DNA from: CATOSD01 sp965203135
GTDB lineage: Bacteria > Chloroflexota > Dehalococcoidia > Lucifugimonadales > CATOSD01
DNA: 64,000 nucleotides
Assembly: GCA_965203135.1 (NCBI GenBank)
Contig: CBDBBO010000001.1
Location: 1,302,001-1,366,000 of the forward strand
Direction: 5' to 3'
In this document: positions 57,961 to 64,000 of the stretch, one piece after another
Numbering within the stretch: the first letter of the stretch is position 1
Layout of the letters: the number at the start of each line of letters is the position of its first letter
The notes under the pieces: model-generated
What the model was told of the DNA's origin: nothing
Database searches by the model: none
Seen by the model: only the letters and a program-made list of their open reading frames with translations
Program-made: the position numbers and the translations under genes

Positions 57961-58785
57961 ATGACCGACAACGTTACGATTCGCAGGGCCTACGCCGACA
58001 CGCCATACGGCCAGCTACACTACCGCCACGCCGGCGACGGCGAACCCCTGCTGCTGATACACCAGACCGCCACCAGTTCCTACGCCTACGAGCCGGTGAT
58101 GAGGCATCTGGCGTCGAGTTGCCGCGTTCTCGCCGTCGACACGCCGGGCTACGGGATGTCCGATTACCCCACGAACCGCGAGTACACCGCCGCCGACTAC
58201 GCCCGCACCTTCGCCGCATTCCTCGAAAGCCTGGACATCGAGCGCGCCTCCGTCTTCGGCCATCACACCGGCGCCAGCTTCGCGTGCGAGCTCGCCGCGT
58301 CGTTCCCCGAAATGGTTGACAAGCTGATTATCGACGGTACCCCGTACTGGGAAGACCCTATCAACGACTTCCTCAGCAACGTGCATCCCATCGAGTTGAA
58401 AGACGGCGGCGAGCACCTGGCGGAAACCTGGCAAGAGCTGTCCGGGCGAATCGAGCCTTTCTTCCCCAGGCCGTTCAGCGAGGACATACTCAGAACGCTT
58501 CACTGGGAGGTGCTCTTCAAGCTGATAGCCGGAGAGCGCTACCACGAGGCCTACGTCGCCCTGGGCCACTACGACATCATGAGCCGCCTGCCGCTCATCG
58601 AGGCGCCGACCCTCGTGATGAGCGGAGAACACGACGGCCTGCGTCGCACCGTCGAGCCGGTGGCGGCCAGGCTGAAGCGCGCCCGCACCCACATAGGGCC
58701 GGGCGGCTCCTACCTCAAGACCTACGAGGACCCGGAGGCGTTGGCCGCGGTGATACTGGACTTCCTGGCCGACCCCGGCGTGTAG
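57961..58785 (+). CDS. Alpha/beta hydrolase-fold protein with unusual nucleophile elbow
   Basis: The 274-residue protein has a normal alpha/beta hydrolase layout with LLLIHQTATSS as oxyanion region, VLAVDTPGYGMSDYP and a cap domain. The nucleophile elbow reads G100-H-H-T-G104, with His102 where Ser is expected. The site of the catalytic His reads GPGGSYLKTYEDPE instead of GGH. The acid in SGEHDGLRR is kept. So it is either a non-hydrolytic member or uses another mechanism. It starts at the base after the nitroreductase stop. Confidence 0.85.
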   Translation: MTDNVTIRRAYADTPYGQLHYRHAGDGEPLLLIHQTATSSYAYEPVMRHLASSCRVLAVDTPGYGMSDYPTNREYTAADYARTFAAFLESLDIERASVFGHHTGASFACELAASFPEMVDKLIIDGTPYWEDPINDFLSNVHPIELKDGGEHLAETWQELSGRIEPFFPRPFSEDILRTLHWEVLFKLIAGERYHEAYVALGHYDIMSRLPLIEAPTLVMSGEHDGLRRTVEPVAARLKRARTHIGPGGSYLKTYEDPEALAAVILDFLADPGV

Positions 58786-58794
58786 CCGCCGCCC

Positions 58795-60180
58795 CTACAG
58801 CGGCGCGTATGGCCCGCGTATGACGCGCTTCCCCCTGCCCCGCTCCGCGACGATCTCGCCGTTCTCGAACACCACGTCGCCGCGCGAGATAGTGTAGGCG
58901 GGCCAGCCCTGTATCTCGTAGCCCTCGAACACGTCGTAGCCCGCCCTCGAGCGCATCTCCTCGCCGCGGACCACGCGCTTCAGGTCCGGGTCCCACACCA
59001 CCAGGTCCGCGTCCGAGCCGACGGCCACCGTCCCCTTCTGCGGGAACATGCCGAACAGCCGCGCCGCGTTCGTGGAGGTCAGCTCCACCCAGCGGCCCAG
59101 CGAGATCCTGCCCCCGACCACGCCCTCGGAGTAGAGCATCGGCATGAGCGTCTCCAGGTTGGCCATGCCCGGCCGGAAGCTGCCGACCGACAGGTCGGGG
59201 TCCAGCTTCTCGGACAGCGTCCACGGCGCGTGGTCGGAGCACAGCGTGTCCACGTCGTGGTTGACTATGCCGTCCCATATTCCCTCTATGTCCGACCGCT
59301 CGCGCAGGGGCGGCCAGCCCACGTACTTCGCGCCGTCCGGCTCCTCGTACAGGTCCCTCGTCAGGTACAGATAGATAGGGCGCGTCTCCACGTAGACGCG
59401 CTGGCCGGCGGCGCGCGCCTGCCGCGCCTCGTCGAGGGCGTCGGCGCACGACACGTGGACGAGGTACAGCGGCGACCCCGCCGCTCTCGCCAGCGATATG
59501 CCGCGCGCCGTCGCTATCGCCTCGGCGTAGGGCGGACGGCTGTCGGCGTAGTAGCGGATATCGCTCTTGCCTTCCGAGTGAAACCGCTCCTCGTAGTGGT
59601 GGTTTATGTTCGCGTCCTCGCAGTGAAGCATGGGAAGGATGCCGTTGCGGCCCGCCGCCTCGAACGCCCTCACGTAGTCGTTCTGGCGTCCGTCGAAGGC
59701 GTGCATCACCATGAACGTCTTGGTGGTCGAATAGCCCGCGTCCAGCAGCTTCGGAATCTCGGCGATGATCTCCGGAGAGGGGTCGTCGATGATCGGGTGC
59801 AGCGTGAAGTCGATGAGCGAGTTCCGCAGCGCGTCGTCCTCGGCGTACTCCAGCGTCGACAGCAGCCCCCTCCCCGCGCCCGGCTGCCGCGCCGTCATGC
59901 TCCCGACGGTGGTGATGCCTCCCGCGGCGGCTCCGGCGGTGCCCCAGTAGAAGTCGTCCGACATTCGCGGCGGAGCGCCCTCTGGCTGCGCCTCGGCGAG
60001 CTGCAGGTGTACGTGCATGTCCACGCCGCCCGGCACGATCAGCTTCCCGCTGGCGTCTATCTCCCTCGCGGCGGACATCTCCCCGCCGATCTGGGCCACC
60101 TTCTCGCCCCGGACGCCCACGTCGGCGACATAGGTCTCGCCCACGGTAACGATGGTCCCGCCTCTGATCACCAGGTCCAT
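58795..60180 (-). CDS. Dihydropyrimidinase / hydantoinase-like amidohydrolase
   Basis: This 461-residue protein is of the cyclic amidohydrolase family (dihydropyrimidinase, D-hydantoinase). The two-metal site is visible: H56 and H58 in DMHVHL, carbamylated K154 in STTKTFM, H186 in MLHCED, H242 in LVHVSC and D in CSDHAPW. It opens cyclic ureides such as hydantoins or dihydropyrimidines to carbamoyl amino acids. In the same minus-strand run lie a C-N hydrolase and an isochorismatase-type hydrolase that could act on the products. GAGGGAG precedes ATG 60180. Confidence 0.93.
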   Translation of the reverse strand: MDLVIRGGTIVTVGETYVADVGVRGEKVAQIGGEMSAAREIDASGKLIVPGGVDMHVHLQLAEAQPEGAPPRMSDDFYWGTAGAAAGGITTVGSMTARQPGAGRGLLSTLEYAEDDALRNSLIDFTLHPIIDDPSPEIIAEIPKLLDAGYSTTKTFMVMHAFDGRQNDYVRAFEAAGRNGILPMLHCEDANINHHYEERFHSEGKSDIRYYADSRPPYAEAIATARGISLARAAGSPLYLVHVSCADALDEARQARAAGQRVYVETRPIYLYLTRDLYEEPDGAKYVGWPPLRERSDIEGIWDGIVNHDVDTLCSDHAPWTLSEKLDPDLSVGSFRPGMANLETLMPMLYSEGVVGGRISLGRWVELTSTNAARLFGMFPQKGTVAVGSDADLVVWDPDLKRVVRGEEMRSRAGYDVFEGYEIQGWPAYTISRGDVVFENGEIVAERGRGKRVIRGPYAPL

Positions 60181-60220
60181 GGCTCCCTCCCCGCCCGGCC
60201 GGGCGCGCGACCGCGTTGGC

Positions 60221-61153
60221 CTAAGCGTTAGCCCTGTACCAGTCCACTATCTCCCGCCCCGTCGCCTTCCACACGCCCCCGTGTCTGTCGACGTGCGCGA
60301 GCGCCCTGTCCAGGTACCGGATGCGCCACGGCTGCCCGATGACCCAGGGGTGAAGGTTCAGCACCATCATCAGCCCGGTGTTCGTCCCGTCCCTGTACAG
60401 CCCGTCGAACTCGTCCTTGATGATCTGCTCGTACTCGCCGATCAGCCTGCGCCCGTTCAGCTGGATGAACATGTCGTCGAGGTCGAGGTTGACGCCCAGC
60501 GAGAACAGCTCCCCGTCGTCCACGTTCATCCGGTACGGCTGCTCGTCGTTGGACCAGTCGCACACGTAGCTGATGCCCTCCGCCGCCAGCAGCCCCGGCG
60601 TGTTCATCGACTCCTGGAACTCCGGCCCGGACCAGCCGACCGGACGCACGCCCGTGGCGCTCTCCAGCCCCTCGATGGACTCCCGGATGTACGCCCGCTC
60701 CTCCTCCTCCGACATGCCCGCGTGGATTATCTGCCGGACGGTGATGCCGTGCGCCACGAACTCCGCGTCCCGCCTCTGGCACTCGCTCACCAGGAACGGG
60801 TAGTTCTCGGCGACCGTCTTGTCCATCGCCACGGTGGGCCGGATGCCGTACTTGTCCAGCACGCTGAGCACCCGGAAGATGCCGACCCTGTTGCCGTACT
60901 CGTGCTGCGAGTACCCGGCGATGTTGGGGAAAGGCCCCAGCCCCGAACCCAGGCCGCCGCTCCCCATCGCGCCCGCCACGACGCTCACGGGCATCGGCGT
61001 GTCGTCCGGAAGGTCCCAGTCGAAGTGCTCCAGGTTGACTATCACGCACAGCGCCACCCGCGCGTTGTCCGGCCACCGCAGCACCGGACGGCTTACGATC
61101 GGCGACCAGTCGTAGTGCCCGTGGTCCTGCCCATAGTTGCGTTCTCCAGGCAT
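60221..61153 (-). CDS. NodB-fold polysaccharide deacetylase / allantoinase-like protein A'
   Basis: This 310-residue homologue of the protein at 49201-50106 has MPGERNYG at the start, HYDWSPIVSRPVLRWPDNARVALCVIVNLEHFDW, YGNRVGIFRVLSVLDKYGIRPTVAMD, FVAHGITVRQII and LNLHPWVIGQPWRIRYLDRAL. It carries an extra Gly-rich insert (VAGAMGSGGLGSGLG) near residue 60. AGGAG lies seven bases before ATG 61153. It is paired with protein B' (61167-62042), as A is with B, and placed next to the hydantoinase, which points to a role in ring-opening or deacylation of ureides. Confidence 0.88.
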   Translation of the reverse strand: MPGERNYGQDHGHYDWSPIVSRPVLRWPDNARVALCVIVNLEHFDWDLPDDTPMPVSVVAGAMGSGGLGSGLGPFPNIAGYSQHEYGNRVGIFRVLSVLDKYGIRPTVAMDKTVAENYPFLVSECQRRDAEFVAHGITVRQIIHAGMSEEEERAYIRESIEGLESATGVRPVGWSGPEFQESMNTPGLLAAEGISYVCDWSNDEQPYRMNVDDGELFSLGVNLDLDDMFIQLNGRRLIGEYEQIIKDEFDGLYRDGTNTGLMMVLNLHPWVIGQPWRIRYLDRALAHVDRHGGVWKATGREIVDWYRANA

Positions 61154-61166
61154 GAAGATTCTCCTA

Positions 61167-62042
61167 CTACCCCGCCACCTGCTCCACCACCTTGTCGTAG
61201 TAGTGCTCCAGGTAGTACTCCGCGATGTCGTCCGCCGTCGTCTGCCACACCCCGTCGTGCGACATGATGTACCCGAGCGCCTCGTCCAGGTACTTCGCGC
61301 GGTGGGGTTTGCCTATCCAGTACGGATGCAGCGAGATGCACATCACCCTGCCGCTCTCGGCCCCCTCCTCGTACAGAACGTCGAACTGGTCCTTGATCAT
61401 CTGGCTGAAGTACGCGGCGTCCCTGCCCAGCATCGGAACGATGGCGTCGTTGATCTGGTAGGTGTACGGCACGTAGATGAACCTGGCCCCGTTCTTCACC
61501 TTCAGCGGGAAAGGCTGGTCGTCCATGAGCCAGTCGGTGTGGTACAGCAGCCCCATCTCGGCCATCAGGTCGGTGGTGTTCACCGTGTTGCCGCCGCCGG
61601 CGCCGAGCCTTCCCTTTAGCTGCTTGCCCGTGTGCCGCTTCACGGTGTCGATCATGTCCCGCCAGTACTCGCGCTCCTCCTCCTCGGAGTAGTTGGTTAT
61701 CGGGCGCGTGTTGTAGAAGCCGTGCGCCATGTAGTCCCAGTTGCGCTCCACCATCGCGTCGCGCACTTCCGGGCAGTGGTCGAGCACCGCGCCGTTCAGG
61801 CAGACGCAGCACCGGATGTTGTGCTTGTCGAGCACCTCCAGCATTCGCCAGAATCCCACCCTGTTCCCGTAGTCCCGGTACGAGTAGCTGGGGATGTCCG
61901 GCGTGGTGGGCCTGCTGAGCGGCGTGTACTCGTACCACTCGATGTTGGGCGCGACCCAGAAGGCCACGCGCGCGCCGTTGGGCCACTTGATGGCCGGGCG
62001 GTCGACTATCGGGGAGTAGTCAAAGCGGTCTGGCGGCAGCAT
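61167..62042 (-). CDS. NodB-fold polysaccharide deacetylase-like protein B'
   Basis: This 291-residue homologue of the protein at 50160-51059 starts MLPPDRFDYSPIVDRPAIKWPN and keeps YRDYGNRVGFWRMLEVLDKHNIRCCVCLNGAVLDHCPEV, YMAHGFYNTRPITNYSEEEEREYW and SLHPYWIGKPHRAKYLDEALGYIMSHDGVW. AGGAG precedes ATG 62042. Only 13 bp separate it from A'. The repeated A-B pairing at two loci implies that the two proteins act together. Confidence 0.88.
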   Translation of the reverse strand: MLPPDRFDYSPIVDRPAIKWPNGARVAFWVAPNIEWYEYTPLSRPTTPDIPSYSYRDYGNRVGFWRMLEVLDKHNIRCCVCLNGAVLDHCPEVRDAMVERNWDYMAHGFYNTRPITNYSEEEEREYWRDMIDTVKRHTGKQLKGRLGAGGGNTVNTTDLMAEMGLLYHTDWLMDDQPFPLKVKNGARFIYVPYTYQINDAIVPMLGRDAAYFSQMIKDQFDVLYEEGAESGRVMCISLHPYWIGKPHRAKYLDEALGYIMSHDGVWQTTADDIAEYYLEHYYDKVVEQVAG

Positions 62043-62075
62043 TTCTCATCTCCTTGCGAGGCTCGGCCCGACGCC

Positions 62076-62933
62076 CTATCCGCCGACCAGCACCTCGTAC
62101 TCGGACGGCCTTCTGTCGGCCGTCTTCATCGGCGTTATCACCTCGTCGAGGTCGATGGTCGCCGTGATCAGCTCGTCCCCGCCCGATTCGGCGCGCGCGA
62201 GTATGCCGCCGTCGGGCGCCACGATCAGGCTCCCGCCGATGAACCGCACGTCGTTCTCCACCCCCGCCTTGCCCACGCCGATGGCGAAGCAGCCGTTGTA
62301 GTACGCGGCGGAGCGGATGCACATGTCCGATGCGTCCACGCCCTTCTTCACGTCGCCGTCGAACGCGGGCGTGTTGTACGGCGTGCAGATGATCTCGGCG
62401 CCGTTCACCCCCAGCGCCCGGAAGCTCTCCGGGAACCGCCGGTCGTAGCATATCTGCACGCCCACCCTCGCGCCGGCCGCCTCCACCACCGGAAAGCCCA
62501 TGTCCCCCGGCGTGAAGTAGCGCTTCTCGAGGATATTGTTGCCCTCTTCCTTCGGCTCGAACGTGCCCGGTATATGGACCTTGCGGTACGTGCCCGCGAC
62601 GCAGCCGCTCTCGTCCACGATCGCGGAGCTGTTGAAGTACTGGTCTCCCGTCTTCTCGGCGTAGGGCAGCACGAACGCCATGCCCGCATCTCTGCCCGCC
62701 TCGAACAGCGGGCGCGTCACCGGGGACGGCAGCTCAGTCTCGAAGTACTCCTCCACCGACTCCCTGACTATCGTGCAGAAGTACTCTGTCAGCGCCAACT
62801 CCGGAAAGCACAGGAACCCCACGTTGGCGTCCCTGGCCTCGGACATGAGCCCGAGCATCCGCTCGACGGTCTCCCCCTTGGACTCCGAGGCCGGTCCAAG
62901 CTGGGCCGCGCCTATAGTAAGTTCTCTGGTCAC
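62076..62933 (-). CDS. Carbon-nitrogen hydrolase (nitrilase superfamily)
   Basis: This 285-residue protein has the nitrilase-superfamily triad E45 (FPELALTEYF), K118 (YRKVHIPG) and C162 (VQICYDRRFPE). Its length and the CYDRRFPE motif fit N-carbamoyl amino acid hydrolases and beta-ureidopropionase-like amidases. It could release ammonia and CO2 from the carbamoyl product of the hydantoinase. The start is GTG 62933 with GAGAGGTG upstream. It lies 33 bp before the NodB pair, in the same direction, so one transcript from here to the hydantoinase is likely. Confidence 0.93.
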   Translation of the reverse strand: MTRELTIGAAQLGPASESKGETVERMLGLMSEARDANVGFLCFPELALTEYFCTIVRESVEEYFETELPSPVTRPLFEAGRDAGMAFVLPYAEKTGDQYFNSSAIVDESGCVAGTYRKVHIPGTFEPKEEGNNILEKRYFTPGDMGFPVVEAAGARVGVQICYDRRFPESFRALGVNGAEIICTPYNTPAFDGDVKKGVDASDMCIRSAAYYNGCFAIGVGKAGVENDVRFIGGSLIVAPDGGILARAESGGDELITATIDLDEVITPMKTADRRPSEYEVLVGG

Positions 62934-62953
62934 AGTACACCTCTCGCGCCTCT

Positions 62954-62981
62954 GCCATTCCGAGCGTAGCCGAGGAATCTA
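62954..62981. repeat. TAGATTCCTCGG...CGGAATG repeat, copy 3 (reverse)
   Basis: GCCATTCCGAGCGTAGCCGA then GGAATCTA, the reverse complement of the unit at 24232-24260. Confidence 0.8.
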
Positions 62982-62984
62982 GTG

Positions 62985-63050
62985 CCCCTTCCCCCTCGCA
63001 GGGGGAAGAGCCTGCCCTGAGCCTGCCGAACGGGTTAGGATGGGGGTGCC
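62985..63050. repeat. C-rich hairpin repeat, copy 8, with a second repeat nested in it
   Basis: CCCCTTCCCCC, loop TCGCA, GGGGGAAG is the hairpin part, and GTTAGGATGGGGGTG at the right is its lead read in reverse. Between them sits the GGGCAGGC-type unit (63010-63034). In other copies lead and hairpin adjoin, so the inner unit looks inserted. Confidence 0.75.
63010..63034. repeat. GGGCAGGC-type repeat nested in the hairpin repeat
   Basis: GCCTGCCCTGAGCCTGCCGA then ACGGG. It matches 21031-21054 at nearly all positions. Confidence 0.8.
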
Positions 63051-63749
63051 CTAAGCCGGCACCCGCTCCCCGTCCTCGATCGACGCGATGTACTCGTACA
63101 CCTCGCCTATCGAAACGATGTCCCCGTACTTGGACCCCATGTTGAACAGGGCCGCGGCGTGGGACAGGTCGAAGCGGTCGAACACCGCGTCCTCCACGAT
63201 GGACACCTTGAGCTGGTAGCCGCCCGCGTCGACCACCGTGGCGTGGACGCACCCGCTGGTGCTGTTGCCCGTGACGATGATGTTGTCCACGCCCTTGTTC
63301 ATCAGCATGTTGATGAGACCCGTCTGGTTGAACACGCTCGCCTGCTGCTTGTCCACCAGCAGGTCGCCCGGCTCCATCGCGATCTCGTCCTGGATCTCGG
63401 ACAGCTCGTTGAGCTCGCTGTAAGGGCTCGCGGCGTCCGACAGGCCGAGGCCCGTGCTGACCCTGAAGTAGTGCCTGCTGTACACGACCGGTATTCCCGC
63501 CGCCCTCGCCATCGGCAGCAGGTCCTGCATGTGCCGAATCGCCGCCCAGGCGTTGGAGCCCATCGCCCCCGGCATCTCCTTGACCACCTCGTACACCGGC
63601 TCGTCCGGCCCGATGGCGCCCTTGTTCATGTCGATAACCAGGATCGCGGGCCGCTCGCCGAACTCAGCGTGTGGCTTGGGTCGCATGGCCTTGCGGTTCG
63701 CCAGCATCTTTTTGTCATTCTCGGAAAGGAAATCGTCCCAAACCGGCAT
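63051..63749 (-). CDS. Isochorismatase-family cysteine hydrolase
   Basis: This 232-residue protein has the cysteine-hydrolase triad D40 (AILVIDMN), K134 (LVDKQQASVF) and C167 (GNSTSGCVHATVVDA). The build is close to N-carbamoylsarcosine amidohydrolase and related amidases. Together with the hydantoinase and the C-N hydrolase it suggests removal of carbamoyl groups. ATG 63749 is chosen because AGGAGGTGG lies five bases upstream; the frame is open 23 codons further. The stop TAA abuts the nested repeats at 62985-63050, which separate it from the nitrilase gene. Confidence 0.92.
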   Translation of the reverse strand: MPVWDDFLSENDKKMLANRKAMRPKPHAEFGERPAILVIDMNKGAIGPDEPVYEVVKEMPGAMGSNAWAAIRHMQDLLPMARAAGIPVVYSRHYFRVSTGLGLSDAASPYSELNELSEIQDEIAMEPGDLLVDKQQASVFNQTGLINMLMNKGVDNIIVTGNSTSGCVHATVVDAGGYQLKVSIVEDAVFDRFDLSHAAALFNMGSKYGDIVSIGEVYEYIASIEDGERVPA

Positions 63750-64000
63750 ATCGCCACCTCCTGCATTGGAAAATCCAACAACCTTAACGGTCGCTCGCAC
63801 GCCGCAAGTATAACACACCCACCACAGCCCGGCTTTAGCCCCACCCCAAGCGCCCCTTCCCTGTTATCCCTTCCCCCTCGTCCCTTCCCCCTCTCCCGTC
63901 ATTCTCGCCCCTCCACACGTCATTCCCGTGAAAACGGGAATCCAGGGGGGCGGGGCACTCCCCACCAGAAGTCATCCGGTAACCTGACACGGGAAATTGG
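63750..64000. other. Right-edge intergenic sequence with decayed repeats
   Basis: No ORF with coding signs. It holds C-rich stretches (CTTCCCCCTC repeated around 63850-63897), like decayed hairpin repeats, and the inverted repeat ATTCCCGT-gaaa-ACGGGAAT at 63922-63941, a further short dispersed-repeat type. Confidence 0.45.

Overview
The window is GC-rich bacterial chromosome with densely packed genes on both strands. The gene mix suggests an uncultured member of the Chloroflexota, of the SAR202 or Dehalococcoidia kind. It includes a mandelate racemase/enolase-family dehydratase, three probable F420- or flavin-dependent enzymes (two DUF385/Ddn-like, one LLM-class), a Mo-hydroxylase trio, an old-yellow-enzyme reductase, hydantoinase/carbamoylase-type hydrolases, NodB-fold deacetylases, lipoproteins with Pro/Thr linkers, and several families of dispersed palindromic repeats. 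The placement is inferred from content only; there is no rRNA in the window. The only RNA gene seen is a tRNA-Arg(CCG) at 45864-45938.

Layout. 1-4.5 kb: a cut-off lipoprotein, an amidohydrolase and a large M16 peptidase lipoprotein. 4.56-6.01 kb: a complete single-ORF IS66-family element with 8-bp target duplication. 6-13.9 kb: SRPBCC protein, CARDB-type surface protein, AAA/DUF4143 ATPase, enolase-family dehydratase, small HicB-like protein, cobyric acid synthase, alpha/beta hydrolase. 13.9-16.8 kb: a DUF385 gene whose last 69 bp are repeated 2.4 kb downstream, bracketing a Phd/VapC pair and two endonuclease VII-like HNH proteins (a small island). 16.8-26 kb: Leu/Val-type dehydrogenase, three-subunit Mo hydroxylase, tandem duplicated hypothetical genes, DUF433 protein, benzoylformate-decarboxylase-like ThDP enzyme. 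26-28.6 kb: a 198-bp MITE-like element and a complete ISAs1-family element, both inserted into copies of one C-rich hairpin repeat. 28.6-33.6 kb: dialkylglycine-decarboxylase-like aminotransferase, repeat-containing lipoprotein, sugar dehydrogenase. 33.6-37 kb: a two-gene unit coding for a RecQ-like helicase fused to a phosphoribosyltransferase domain and a DprA-like protein. 37-47 kb: hydrolase, methyltransferase, BNR-repeat protein with STAS protein, two collagen-like lipoproteins, Kef-type antiporter, tRNA. 47-55 kb: LLM oxidoreductase, HigBA, and an operon of peptide/opine-type ABC transporter subunits followed by two NodB-fold deacetylases. 55-64 kb: old yellow enzyme, nitroreductase, hydrolase, then a minus-strand catabolic run of cysteine hydrolase, C-N hydrolase, a second NodB pair and a hydantoinase.

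How it works together. The right third looks like a uptake-and-hydrolysis programme for amides and cyclic ureides: an ABC importer co-transcribed with NodB-type hydrolases, and a second cluster that combines the same pair with hydantoinase, C-N hydrolase and isochorismatase-type amidohydrolase. The Mo hydroxylase, enolase-family, ThDP and aminotransferase genes fit degradation of varied organic acids. The most unusual parts are the RecQ-PRTase/DprA unit, the repeat-bounded toxin-antitoxin/HNH island, and the C-rich hairpin repeats that serve as landing sites for three different mobile elements.
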